Assembly: GCA_000961655.1 (NCBI GenBank) | Contig: LADR01000073.1 | Span: forward strand, 1-60,424 | Source of the DNA: Desulfatitalea sp. BRH_c12 | GTDB lineage: Bacteria > Desulfobacterota > Desulfobacteria > Desulfobacterales > Desulfosarcinaceae | Reading direction: 5' to 3' | DNA length: 60,424 nucleotides | Shown here: in pieces, positions 8,945 through 16,939 of the stretch | How positions within the stretch are numbered: the first letter of the stretch is position 1 | How the letters are laid out: each line of letters opens with the position of its first letter | Notes under the pieces: generated by a model | Told to the model about the DNA's origin: nothing | Seen by the model: the letters and a program-made list of their open reading frames with translations, nothing else | Databases searched by the model: none | Position numbers and translations under genes: made by a program

Positions 8945-9190
8945 GGACTGGGCGTCCACCTCCAGGGCGTTTTCCAACGCGCCAGCCTGGCGGCATCCGG
9001 CAGCGCAGTCGCCGTGAACATCGACGACCGCACGGTCGTTTGGAGCGGAAGCCCCGCTCTGGCGACAGTGTGGGACGCATTCCTGGCCGAACCACTCTTT
9101 ACGACCGACAGCCGGGTTTATAGCCTGAACGATGACCTTCAACCCCTGGTGGTCGGCCGCAAGGGCAATCATAGGTTTATCAACGGGTAA
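8945..9190 (+). pseudogene. decayed 3' gene fragment of unknown family
   Basis: An 80-codon open stretch with normal codon usage, no start codon and a TAA at 9188. The translation is protein-like (contains AVAVNIDDRTVVWSGSPAL and LQPLVVGRKGNHRFING). Its 5' end coincides with the right border of the repeat element, so the gene appears to have been cut there. Family not recognised. Confidence 0.4.
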
Positions 9191-9201
9191 ATTGAAAACC
9201 G

Positions 9202-9232
9202 GGCCGACCTGATGTTCGCTTTCAGGTCGGCC
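9202..9232. terminator. 11-bp stem hairpin, terminator candidate
   Basis: GGCCGACCTGA and TCAGGTCGGCC form a perfect 11-bp stem with a 9-nt loop. No T-tract follows on either strand, so it may be a factor-dependent terminator or a structural element in the leader of the gene starting at 9280. Confidence 0.45.
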
Positions 9233-9279
9233 TGCATTAACATAAGAGAATCTCACCCACACGCATAAAGGAGAGTGCC

Positions 9280-9699
9280 ATGCAAAAATTATTTATCGCT
9301 CTGCTGAGCATAGTCTTGTTGATCGGCGTAAGCGGTCTGTCGGTTGCAGATCACCATGCCATAAAAATAGACACAAAGGCTGGCGTAGGCCAGTACCTCA
9401 CCGATGCCAAGGGAATGACGCTGTACTGGTTCAAAATGGACAGCAGCGGCCAGAGCGCCTGCAACGGCGAATGCCTGGAAAAATGGCCCGCTTATTTCAG
9501 CCATGGCGTCGCCGCGCCAAAAGGTGTCGATCCGAATGATTTCACTACCATTACCCGCACTGACGGAAAGAAGCAAACCGCCTTTCGCGGTTTTCCGCTG
9601 TATTACTTCTTCAAAGACGACGCTCCGGGAGACACGTTCGGGCAAGGGGTCAAAGATGTTTGGTATGTGATCGATCCGGCCATGTTTCCACCTAAATAA
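9280..9699 (+). CDS. secreted repeat (lipoprotein_15 / COG4315) protein
   Basis: 139 residues with an N-terminal signal peptide (about 1-23, cleavage likely after SVADHH or nearby) and two copies of the PF03640-type secreted repeat. The repeats include YLTDAKGMTLYWFKMD, ACNGECLEKWP and a second half ending GQGVKDVWYVIDP. Members are periplasmic or surface proteins of unknown function, often near redox or stress genes. A good ribosome site (AAGGAGAG) precedes the ATG. It is full length for the family and monocistronic. Confidence 0.88.
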   Translation: MQKLFIALLSIVLLIGVSGLSVADHHAIKIDTKAGVGQYLTDAKGMTLYWFKMDSSGQSACNGECLEKWPAYFSHGVAAPKGVDPNDFTTITRTDGKKQTAFRGFPLYYFFKDDAPGDTFGQGVKDVWYVIDPAMFPPK

Positions 9700-9744
9700 G
9701 CTGAATCGTTCGTGTGTTATCTATCCCTACAGGTGCACTGTAAA

Positions 9745-9765
9745 GGGCGAACCTTGTGTTCGCCC
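9745..9765. repeat. REP-like palindrome GGGCGAACCTTGTGTTCGCCC
   Basis: A 7-bp stem (GGGCGAA/TTCGCCC) with a 7-nt loop. A near-identical copy in reverse orientation lies at 30308-30330, next to copy 2 of the larger element. It is likely a dispersed REP family. Confidence 0.6.
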
Positions 9766-9891
9766 CACCTTCAAACCGCAAGTCATCCCCAGCGAACGGC
9801 GCATCGGCAGCGCACCTGCCGAATCTCGCTCAGCAGATTGCCGCCTCCCGATAGACGCCAGCATTTTTTAGATTTCACGGGGGGGAATGAC

Positions 9892-10232
9892 ATGAAAAGA
9901 AGAAAAGTAGGGCCTTTTCTTATAGGATCCATGCTGTCTCTGACGACGATTGTCATTGCAAGTGAATTGCCGCCCGCGGACAGCATCCCCCTCTCCCACA
10001 TTCTTCGATCCCTTGAAGCCCAGGAACGGGATTCATTACGGAAGCCGAATTCGATGATGGATTGTGGGAAGTCGACCTGCGCCAGGACGGTCGCAAGATC
10101 GCGCTTTATAAATCCAATGACTGGAGTAATGAGATAAGTCCAGCCTTGTTCCATGCACATCCGGACCGCCACGGTCTTGCTCATCCGCACTTGAACAGGT
10201 CTTATCCCCGGCTTATATATAGAATCTGGTAG
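9892..10232 (+). pseudogene. PepSY-like small exported protein, frameshifted
   Basis: The start at 9892 has GGGGGAATGAC upstream and a signal peptide (residues 1-24). The first frame runs through ILRSLEAQE and is then lost. The +1 frame from about 10029 continues with GFITEAEFDDGLWEVDLRQD, the pattern of a PepSY domain (residues with E-F-D-D-G-x-W-E-V), and ends at a TAG at 10230-10232. One missing base in the G-run at 10028-10030 explains the break. Either a recent pseudogene or a homopolymer sequencing error. The alternative long open frame from 9712 is not supported. Confidence 0.6.
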
Positions 10233-10323
10233 CTATGATGGAGAGAGACAGTCCGCTGGGAGCAGGATATCAATAAACAACTCAAAAGCCGCTACGACGG
10301 CACCCGGAAGCAGGCGCGCAGCC

Positions 10324-11832
10324 ATGACCATAATTGCCAATCCACCACCACACGCGACCCGGATGACCTACATAGGCGCGATCTTGCTGGTCCTTGTCGC
10401 GCTGGCCGGTTGTGCCATGCTGCCCAAACCAACCCAGTCCCGCCAGGTGGGCCAACTCGGCCCTGCAGGCAGTTGCGCTGACTTTTTCGCCGAATTGGAT
10501 CAGCAGGTGCAGAATGCCGGGGTGCTGGATTCCGGCACCTTCAGGATCGAGGATTACCCTTACCTGCGGGTGAATCGTTTTCTGGCCTCTTTCAACGGCG
10601 ATATCCACGACGAGGCGGATTTTTACGCGTGGGTGGCCCGACTGCAGGCCCTGGACCAGGAGGGGCGCCGCTATGAAATCGCCAACCTGCCGGATGCAAT
10701 GACGATCGCGGGCGAACGCGGCGCGACATCCGAGACGGTTCAACAAAAGGTCATTGCATGCGGCGATCTGCTCAAGGACGCCGATTTTGTTGCTCAGCAA
10801 ACCCGCACACGCCTGCAGGAACGCATTACGGCCCCGGATGATTACTTGACCCTGCGCCGGGCGGTTGGATTGTACCCGATCACCAGTGCGTTTGTTTTTC
10901 AGGGCGTGCTTAAATGGCATGCGAATGAGCGTCGACGATTTACCGTGCAGCCGCCCGCCGGTTGGCGCTCGGTTATCTATGCACCGCCGGACAGTCCCCG
11001 CCGGGACGCCAGCGAGATCGTCGCTCGGGTCCAGCGCGATGCGTTGGGGATTCCGCTCTATACACCGGCGGAGCAGGAGGCCCTGCTGCAGTTCCATGCG
11101 CCTGTCTGGGAGGTCGAGACCGCCGGGGATTTCGATCGGGTCGGGACCCCCTACTGGACTGAGCAAGGGCGTCTGGACGTGGATACGCAACAGCCTGCGG
11201 TCTATACATTGATTTCATTTACCCGCTTCGGCAGCGAGATTCTTACGCAGCTCAACTACATCAGCTGGTTTTCCGCCAGGCCCAAGCAATCCGTTCTGGA
11301 TCTTTACGGCGGGCTGCTGGACGGTGTCAACTTCCGGGTCACCCTGGACGCCGCGGGCGTCCCGCTGCTGTACGAAAGCATGCACAACTGCGGATGCTAT
11401 TACAAAGCCTATCCCACCCACCGGCTGCAAGTCCGCGAAACGATCGCCTACCAGGAACCGCCGCTGATACTTCAGGCGCCTGAAATCGACCCTGGAACGC
11501 AATTGATCACTGTTGCCATGGAAAGCCGCACGCACTATGTTCAGCATCTTTACACCACCGACCGCCGCCGACCACCGCATGCGGTCACTTACACCCTGAT
11601 AGATTATGGGCATCTGCGCAGTATGGCGCGTCCTGACGGCGGACGGTCGAGCATGTTTGATCAGTATGCCATCGCGCACGGCAGCCACAGGCTGGAACGT
11701 TACCTTTTCTGGCCGATGGGGGTGCTGTCACCCGGGGCCATGCGCCAGTCTGGGCGCCATGCGGTGGCCTTCATCGGCCGGCGCCATTTTGACGATCCCC
11801 ACTACCTGCAGGAGATGTTTGTCCGAAAGTAA
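10324..11832 (+). CDS. large lipoprotein of unknown function
   Basis: 502 residues. The hydrophobic N-terminus ends in ALAGC, a clear lipobox, so it is an anchored lipoprotein. Met14 is an alternative start closer to the signal sequence. The remainder is soluble, with conserved-looking acidic and aromatic motifs (NCGCYYKAYPTHRLQVRETI, LEIDPGT-like and FIGRRHFDDPHYLQEMF). I do not recognise a named domain. It is followed at 30 nt by a DUF3047 gene on the same strand, and the two probably form an operon. Confidence 0.75.
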   Translation: MTIIANPPPHATRMTYIGAILLVLVALAGCAMLPKPTQSRQVGQLGPAGSCADFFAELDQQVQNAGVLDSGTFRIEDYPYLRVNRFLASFNGDIHDEADFYAWVARLQALDQEGRRYEIANLPDAMTIAGERGATSETVQQKVIACGDLLKDADFVAQQTRTRLQERITAPDDYLTLRRAVGLYPITSAFVFQGVLKWHANERRRFTVQPPAGWRSVIYAPPDSPRRDASEIVARVQRDALGIPLYTPAEQEALLQFHAPVWEVETAGDFDRVGTPYWTEQGRLDVDTQQPAVYTLISFTRFGSEILTQLNYISWFSARPKQSVLDLYGGLLDGVNFRVTLDAAGVPLLYESMHNCGCYYKAYPTHRLQVRETIAYQEPPLILQAPEIDPGTQLITVAMESRTHYVQHLYTTDRRRPPHAVTYTLIDYGHLRSMARPDGGRSSMFDQYAIAHGSHRLERYLFWPMGVLSPGAMRQSGRHAVAFIGRRHFDDPHYLQEMFVRK

Positions 11833-11861
11833 TGATTTTATCAGATGAACAGGAGATTTTC

Positions 11862-12524
11862 ATGAATGGCCGTTATACCCTGTGCACCATCAAGGCATCA
11901 CTCGTCATACTCCTGCTGGCCCTGCCAAATCTGCTTGCGGCGGAGATCATCATCGATGATTTCAGCCAGGGAATTCGTCCGGGGTGGCGCGAGAAATCCT
12001 TTGCAGGCCACACCGAGTACACGCCTGCCATTGAAGATGGGATCCATTGCCTTAAGGCAACCAGTTCAGCCGCGGCGTCGGCCTTGATTTACGAGATAAA
12101 ATTCAACGTCGAAGCGTACCCGCTGCTGACCTGGAAGTGGAAGATAAAAAACACGATACCCAGCGGCGATGCCCGCCGAAAGGAAGGAGACGATTACGCG
12201 GCCAGGGTCTATGTCATTTTTCCTTCGAGGTTCTTCTGGAAAACCAAGGCGATTAATTATATCTGGGCTAACAAGCTGCCGAAAGAAAGCGCGATCCCGA
12301 ATCCTTTCGCTGAAAATGCCGTTATGATCGCCGTACAAAGCGGAACCGCCGAGACCGGCATCTGGAAGGAAGAAAAACGCAGTATCCTCGAAGATTATCG
12401 GAAGTATTTCGGCGGGGATGTGCCTGAAGCCGGTGGGGTCGCCATCATGACCGACACCGACAATACCGGCGAATCGGCAACTGCCTGGTACGGCCCCATA
12501 ACATTGCAACCGTCCGGTCGCTGA
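11862..12524 (+). CDS. DUF3047 family exported protein
   Basis: 220 residues from the ATG at 11862 (GAACAGGAGATTTTC upstream). Signal peptide of about 26 residues, mature start near AEIIIDDFS. The body has the DUF3047 signature: YPLLTWKWKIKN, DDYAARVYVIFPS, a tryptophan-rich middle and GVAIMTDTDNTGESATAWYG at the end. Function is unknown; the fold is predicted to be a beta-sandwich carbohydrate-binding-like domain. Full length for the family. It is probably co-transcribed with the upstream lipoprotein. Confidence 0.88.
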   Translation: MNGRYTLCTIKASLVILLLALPNLLAAEIIIDDFSQGIRPGWREKSFAGHTEYTPAIEDGIHCLKATSSAAASALIYEIKFNVEAYPLLTWKWKIKNTIPSGDARRKEGDDYAARVYVIFPSRFFWKTKAINYIWANKLPKESAIPNPFAENAVMIAVQSGTAETGIWKEEKRSILEDYRKYFGGDVPEAGGVAIMTDTDNTGESATAWYGPITLQPSGR

Positions 12525-12604
12525 ACGAATAAATCCACTAAACCGAACGTCCCGAACCCGAAAGTTGAGTTTCAATTCTAATTTCAATATAAAGGAGTCA
12601 AACC

Positions 12605-12802
12605 ATGCTATGCTCAATAGCGACCAATATTGATGAATCCACGCTTCAGACTATCCAGGATCTTGAGAAAGATCTGGGGAAGTCCCTTTTGGCATTTAAG
12701 TGTCATGAGTTAAAACCTTCGATTGTAAGTGATGGCGAGCTGAGTAGAATCAAAGAGGTCGAAAAAAAACTGGGCATGTCTCTTGTGGCCGTCGAAGCCT
12801 GA
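12605..12802 (+). CDS. small protein with two tandem helical repeats
   Basis: 65 residues. A strong ribosome site (AAAGGAG, spacing 8) supports it as a real gene. It consists of two copies of the same ~18-residue unit: IQDLEKDLGKSLLAF (about 17-31) and IKEVEKKLGMSLVAV (about 49-63). No signal peptide. Function unknown; the repeat suggests an amphipathic helix-strand interaction module. Its stop is directly followed by a dehydrogenase remnant. Confidence 0.7.
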   Translation: MLCSIATNIDESTLQTIQDLEKDLGKSLLAFKCHELKPSIVSDGELSRIKEVEKKLGMSLVAVEA

Positions 12803-13098
12803 AGGCGTGGCATCTGCCGGGAGCGCACTTGCCGCCCGGTGCCGACATCGTTATTGAATACACCGGCGTAGAGCAGATCGTCATCGATGCCATGCGTTCC
12901 ACCAGTCACGGGGGCATTGTTTGTTTAGCTGGCATTTCTTCCGGCGTACGCGAAATTCGGTTAAACGTGGTTGCCTTCAACAGCGGCATCGTGCTGGAAA
13001 ACGATGCGGAGTTCGGATCGGTCAATGCCGACATGCGCCACTACAAAATAGCTGCGGAGACGCTGGCGCCGTTTGTGCAGTGGTGCTTGAGAGTCTGA
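12802..13098 (+). pseudogene. C-terminal fragment of a zinc-type glucose dehydrogenase
   Basis: About 98 codons without a proper start. The segment PPGADIVIEYTG, DAMRSTSHGGIVCLAG, LENDAEFGSVNADMRHY matches the cofactor-domain end of MDR-type glucose 1-dehydrogenases. The catalytic zinc domain and Rossmann start are absent, and the extreme C-terminus diverges (PFVQWCLRV). A remnant left by deletion. Confidence 0.6.
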
Positions 13099-13189
13099 CC
13101 TTCCTGACGGAAAACGGCATTTCGCGAGTTTCTAAGCCATTCCGAATCGCACGGCATCATAGGAAAAATAAGCTTCTCCTTTTGATCGA

Positions 13190-13897
13190 TCAGATCCCCA
13201 GATAGGCTTTGCGGATATCTTCATTGGCCAACAGATGCCGGCTTTTGTCGGAGAGGGTAATATAACCGTTTTCCATGACGTAGCCGCGGTGGGCCACCTT
13301 GAGGGCGAGATTGGCGTTTTGCTCGACCAGAAAAATGGTGGTATTGTTCTCGGCGTTGATCTTCTCGATGATTTCGAAGATGCGCTTGACGACCAGGGGC
13401 GCCAGCCCCAGAGAGGGTTCATCCAGCAACAGCAGCCGTGGCCGGGCCATCAGGGCTCTCGAAATGGCCAGCATCTGCTGCTCGCCGCCGCTGAGGGTGC
13501 CGCCGGCCTGGTGGCGCCGTTGAGCCAGAATCGGGAAGAGGTCGAGAACGTATTCCAGGTCTTTGGCGACCTCCGACCTGTCGTTTCTCAGGAAAGCGCC
13601 CATATCAAGGTTTTCCAGAACGCTCAGATAGGGGAAAATGCGGCGCCCCTCGGGCACATGGCAGATCCCCAGGGACACAATGTCGTTGGGCGTCATCCGG
13701 GTGATGGATCGACCTTCAAACGATATATCGCCGGCGCGGGTCGGCACGATACCGGAGATGGACATCAGGGTCGTGGTTTTACCGGCGCCGTTGGCACCGA
13801 TCAAAGTGACGATCTCGCCTTGTTCGATTTCGATGGAAATACCTTTCAAGGCCTTGATGTTCCCGTAAAAGGTTTGAACGTCGCTCAGCTTAAGCAT
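13190..13897 (-). CDS. livF: branched-chain amino acid ABC transporter ATPase LivF
   Basis: 235 residues from the ATG at 13897, preceded by GGAGAAGAGATCG and overlapping the livG stop by 8 nt; a TTG at 13912 is a less likely start. ABC ATPase with GANGAGKT Walker A (about 36-43), LSGGEQQ signature, LLLLDEPSLGLAP Walker B and the LivF-typical C-terminus (SRHLLANEDIRKAYLGI). With LivG it forms the ATPase dimer energising LivHM. It is the last gene of a five-gene operon. A second, damaged livF lies at 29061. Confidence 0.95.
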   Translation of the reverse strand: MLKLSDVQTFYGNIKALKGISIEIEQGEIVTLIGANGAGKTTTLMSISGIVPTRAGDISFEGRSITRMTPNDIVSLGICHVPEGRRIFPYLSVLENLDMGAFLRNDRSEVAKDLEYVLDLFPILAQRRHQAGGTLSGGEQQMLAISRALMARPRLLLLDEPSLGLAPLVVKRIFEIIEKINAENNTTIFLVEQNANLALKVAHRGYVMENGYITLSDKSRHLLANEDIRKAYLGI

Positions 13898-14678
13898 CGA
13901 TCTCTTCTCCAAGATAGGCCTTGATTACCACGGGATTGCAGCATACTTCGGCCGGCGTCCCCTCTGCGATCTTGCGGCCGTAATCCACGACAAAGATGCG
14001 ATCCGACAAGCTCGTCACCAGTTTCATATCGTGTTCGATCAGCAGAATGGAGATTTCTTCTTTATTACGCAGTCGGACGATCAGATCATCGAGATCTTTG
14101 GTTTCTTGGGCGTTCATGCCGGCGGCCGGCTCGTCCAGTAGCAGCAGAAACGGCTCCGTGGCCATGGCGCGGGCGATTTCGAGGCGTCGTTGCGCCCCGT
14201 AGGGCAGGTTTTTGGCAAACTCATTGACATAGCGGTCCAGTTGGAAATTTTCCAGGATGCGGTAGCTGTCATCGATGACCGCTTTTTCTTCCCTGCGGGT
14301 GCGGGCGTTTCGTAAAATCGCACCGGGGATGCCGGCGTGCATGCGGCAGTGACGGCCGATCATAACGTTTTCCAGAACGGTCATATTCTGGAACAAACGG
14401 ATATTCTGAAATGTCCGCGCCATCCCCAGACTGGTGACCTTGTCCGGTTTGAGTCCGTTGAGCCGGGTGGTGTGCCCTTCCGGGGAGGTGATCTCCACAC
14501 TGCCGCCGGTGGGGATATAAACGCCGGTAAGGCAATTGAACAGTGTCGTTTTGCCGGCTCCGTTCGGGCCTATCAAGGCAACGATCTCGTTTCGGCCGAT
14601 CGTCAGGTCAACGCCGTCCAGGGCGTGCAATCCGCCGAAAGTCTTGGTCAGCTGGGTAACAGTCAATACCGCTTTCAT
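13890..14678 (-). CDS. livG: branched-chain amino acid ABC transporter ATPase LivG
   Basis: 262 residues from the ATG at 14678; a TTG at 14699 would overlap livM and is less likely. Walker A is GPNGAGKTT, and the LivG hallmarks are FQNIRLFQNMTVLENVMIG, LPYGAQRRLEIARAMA (signature with LPYG instead of LSGG), LLLLDEPAAGMN Walker B and the H-loop LIEHDM. Forms a heterodimer with LivF. Typical family length. Confidence 0.95.
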   Translation of the reverse strand: MKAVLTVTQLTKTFGGLHALDGVDLTIGRNEIVALIGPNGAGKTTLFNCLTGVYIPTGGSVEITSPEGHTTRLNGLKPDKVTSLGMARTFQNIRLFQNMTVLENVMIGRHCRMHAGIPGAILRNARTRREEKAVIDDSYRILENFQLDRYVNEFAKNLPYGAQRRLEIARAMATEPFLLLLDEPAAGMNAQETKDLDDLIVRLRNKEEISILLIEHDMKLVTSLSDRIFVVDYGRKIAEGTPAEVCCNPVVIKAYLGEEIDA

Positions 14679-14682
14679 GATG

Positions 14683-15936
14683 TTATGGTTGTCCTTCAAG
14701 CTTATTACGGCCTTCGAATCGGTAGACCCGCCGCACGCTGCTGATCAATCCGCTGGGCCGGAATACCATCATTAAAACCAGAACCGTGCCGAAAACGAGC
14801 ATGCGATATTCGGAAAAGGCGCGAAAGTATTCCGGAAGCAGTTTCAGGACCAGGGCCCCGGCCACCACGCCGATGATGCTGCCCATACCGCCCAGCACGA
14901 CGCAGCACAGAATTATAACCGACTCCCAGATGGTGAAACTGGCCGGATTAATGAACGTGGTTTTGGCGGCGAAAACCACGCCGCCCATGCCGGCCCAGGT
15001 AGCCCCAATGGCAAAGGCGCTGAGTTTGGTGCGGGTCTTGTTGATACCCATGGCCTGACAGGCGATTTCATCTTCGCGCAAGGCCGTCCACGCGCGTCCG
15101 ATACGTGAATCCTGAAGGCGTCGGACTACGAAGATCGTGAAGACCGTCAGCCCGACCATCAGGTAGTAGATGTAAGTATGGTTCTGATGCAGGGCCAGAT
15201 CCATCCCCATAAATCCGGGACGGGGTATGTTGGCGATGCCGCTGGGGCCGAAGGAAAACTCGTTCCAGTTTTCCAGTACCAGACGAATGATCTCACCGAA
15301 GCCCAGGGTCACGATGGCAAGGTAATCGCCGCGCAACCGCAGCACCGGGAAACCCAGCAGGACACCGAATAAAAACCCCAGCGCGCCCCCGATAGGCAGA
15401 CAGATCCAGAAGCCCAACTGAAAATGGACATTGAGCAAGGCGTAAGTATAGGCGCCGACGGCAAAAAAGGCCACATAGCCCAGATCCAGAAGACCGGCCA
15501 ACCCTACCACGATATTGAGTCCCAACGCCACAACCACATAGATCAACGCCGTGGTCATGATATCGATCTGGTAAAGAGAAAAGACCAGGGGAAAGGTCAA
15601 AAAGAAAAGCACCGCCACCGCCAGGGCAGGTCGTGAGAAGCGCGGATTGGATAGAAGCCTTTGCAACAGGTCCTGATGGGTGTTTTGTGCGGTCTCCTCC
15701 CGCTTGATGCCGGCCTCCTTGCGGCGAATCATATAGCGCCATAAAAAAGAGAGCAAAAAAGCGCCCGCGCCCACGAAAAACAAGCGCTCCCAGCGCCATT
15801 CCACGGTCCGGTGAATGGTGTTGACCTGGATGACCATGATCGGGAATGTCAGAAACATGAACCAGATGCATGTCAGCAGAGATTTCTTGATCTCTTCCCA
15901 GCCGAAAAGTATTTTGTGCTCCGAAATTTCCGACAT
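14683..15936 (-). CDS. livM: branched-chain amino acid ABC permease LivM
   Basis: 417 residues. An N-terminal extension with two hydrophobic segments and a charged linker (about 1-115) precedes the ~290-residue permease core with NIVVGLAGLLDLGYVAFFAVGAY, the LivM signature. The core continues to VVLGGMGSIIGVVAGALVLKLLP and FRPSGLI near the end. The length and extension resemble enterobacterial LivM. Pairs with LivH in the inner membrane. It starts 15 nt after livH. Confidence 0.94.
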   Translation of the reverse strand: MSEISEHKILFGWEEIKKSLLTCIWFMFLTFPIMVIQVNTIHRTVEWRWERLFFVGAGAFLLSFLWRYMIRRKEAGIKREETAQNTHQDLLQRLLSNPRFSRPALAVAVLFFLTFPLVFSLYQIDIMTTALIYVVVALGLNIVVGLAGLLDLGYVAFFAVGAYTYALLNVHFQLGFWICLPIGGALGFLFGVLLGFPVLRLRGDYLAIVTLGFGEIIRLVLENWNEFSFGPSGIANIPRPGFMGMDLALHQNHTYIYYLMVGLTVFTIFVVRRLQDSRIGRAWTALREDEIACQAMGINKTRTKLSAFAIGATWAGMGGVVFAAKTTFINPASFTIWESVIILCCVVLGGMGSIIGVVAGALVLKLLPEYFRAFSEYRMLVFGTVLVLMMVFRPSGLISSVRRVYRFEGRNKLEGQP

Positions 15937-15951
15937 ATCAGCTCTACTCCA

Positions 15952-16860
15952 CTAAACTTTGTCGCTTTCTTTTCGACCCAGTATGCCCGATGGGCGGAAT
16001 ATCAAAATGACGACCAGGAACAAGAAAGCAAAGACGTCTTCATAGTCGCTGGAAATGTAGCCCGTAAAAAAGCTTTCCGACCAACCCAGCACAAGACTGC
16101 CGATGACGGCGCCGGGCATGCTGCCTATACCTCCCAGCACGGCCGCCACAAAGGCTTTGATGCCGGCCAGAAAACCGATATAGTAATTGATCTGACCGAT
16201 GTGGGAAGCAATCAGAACGCCGCCCAGCGCCGCCGTCGCCGAGCCCAGGATGAATGTCATGGAGATCACGCGGTTGACATTCACGCCGACCAGCATGGCC
16301 ATCTCACGATCCTGACTGGTGGCGCGCATGGCTTTTCCCATCCGGGTGAACTTGATCAGGAGGGTCAGTGTCACCATCACAACGGCCGTGACGGCATAAA
16401 TGAGAATCTCCGAAGAACGGGCAATATGCTCGATCGGCTCGAGGAAATCGAATTCCGGTATCAGGTTGGGGAAAGGCAGAAAATCGGGCGTCTGGGCCAG
16501 CAAGACATAATTTTGCAGAAAAAGCGACATGCCGATGGCGCTGATCAAGGCCGACAGCCGGGGCGCTTTGCGCAGGGGCTTGTAGGCGATCTTTTCCATG
16601 GTCCAGCCATAGGCGCATGAGTAGATCATCGCGGCGATGGAGGCGATCACCAGGATCGCCAAAGCCGGCCATCCCAGCAGTGTCAGCAGACCGGCCACGA
16701 TCAGCCCCGTGAACGCCCCGATCATGTAGATTTCACCATGGGCAAAGTTGATCAGCTCGACGATGCCGTAAACCATTGTGTACCCGAGGGCAATCAAGGC
16801 ATAAATGCTGCCGCGGGTCAGTCCTCCCAGAAACAGCTCAAAAAAGTATTCCAAGTCCAT
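15952..16860 (-). CDS. livH: branched-chain amino acid ABC permease LivH
   Basis: 302 residues, about eight transmembrane helices. LivH motifs are GSIYALIALGYTMVYGIVELINFAHGEIYMIGA at the N-terminus (only parts listed here: YALIALGYTMVYGI, FAHGEIYM) and VLGGIGSMPGAVIG near the C-terminus. GAGGTGGCTGCGCC precedes the ATG. It is separated from livK by 79 nt holding a hairpin that may attenuate read-through. Confidence 0.94.
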   Translation of the reverse strand: MDLEYFFELFLGGLTRGSIYALIALGYTMVYGIVELINFAHGEIYMIGAFTGLIVAGLLTLLGWPALAILVIASIAAMIYSCAYGWTMEKIAYKPLRKAPRLSALISAIGMSLFLQNYVLLAQTPDFLPFPNLIPEFDFLEPIEHIARSSEILIYAVTAVVMVTLTLLIKFTRMGKAMRATSQDREMAMLVGVNVNRVISMTFILGSATAALGGVLIASHIGQINYYIGFLAGIKAFVAAVLGGIGSMPGAVIGSLVLGWSESFFTGYISSDYEDVFAFLFLVVILIFRPSGILGRKESDKV

Positions 16861-16884
16861 GGCGCAGCCACCTCAATGAAAAAC

Positions 16885-16919
16885 CAGGGAACAGTCCCGC
16901 AAAGGGAGCCTGTTCCCTG
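16885..16919 (-). terminator. attenuator hairpin between livK and livH
   Basis: CAGGGAACAG and CTGTTCCCTG form a perfect 10-bp stem with a 15-nt loop. In the direction of transcription it is followed, after GG, by TTTTT at 16883-16879. Placed between the binding-protein gene and the permease genes, it fits a partial terminator that keeps livK expressed more than livHMGF. Confidence 0.7.
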
Positions 16920-16939
16920 AGAACGCTGTTCCGACATTG

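Larger units (their letters stand above)
8241..9279. other. long intergenic zone with remnants and repeats
   Basis: There is no intact gene. 8340-8640 is AT-rich and would contain the promoter of the leftward PAS gene. 8746-8928 is copy 1 of an inverted-repeat-bounded element that recurs at 30109-30290. 8945-9190 is a decayed coding fragment. 9202-9232 is a strong hairpin just before the next gene. Confidence 0.6.
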
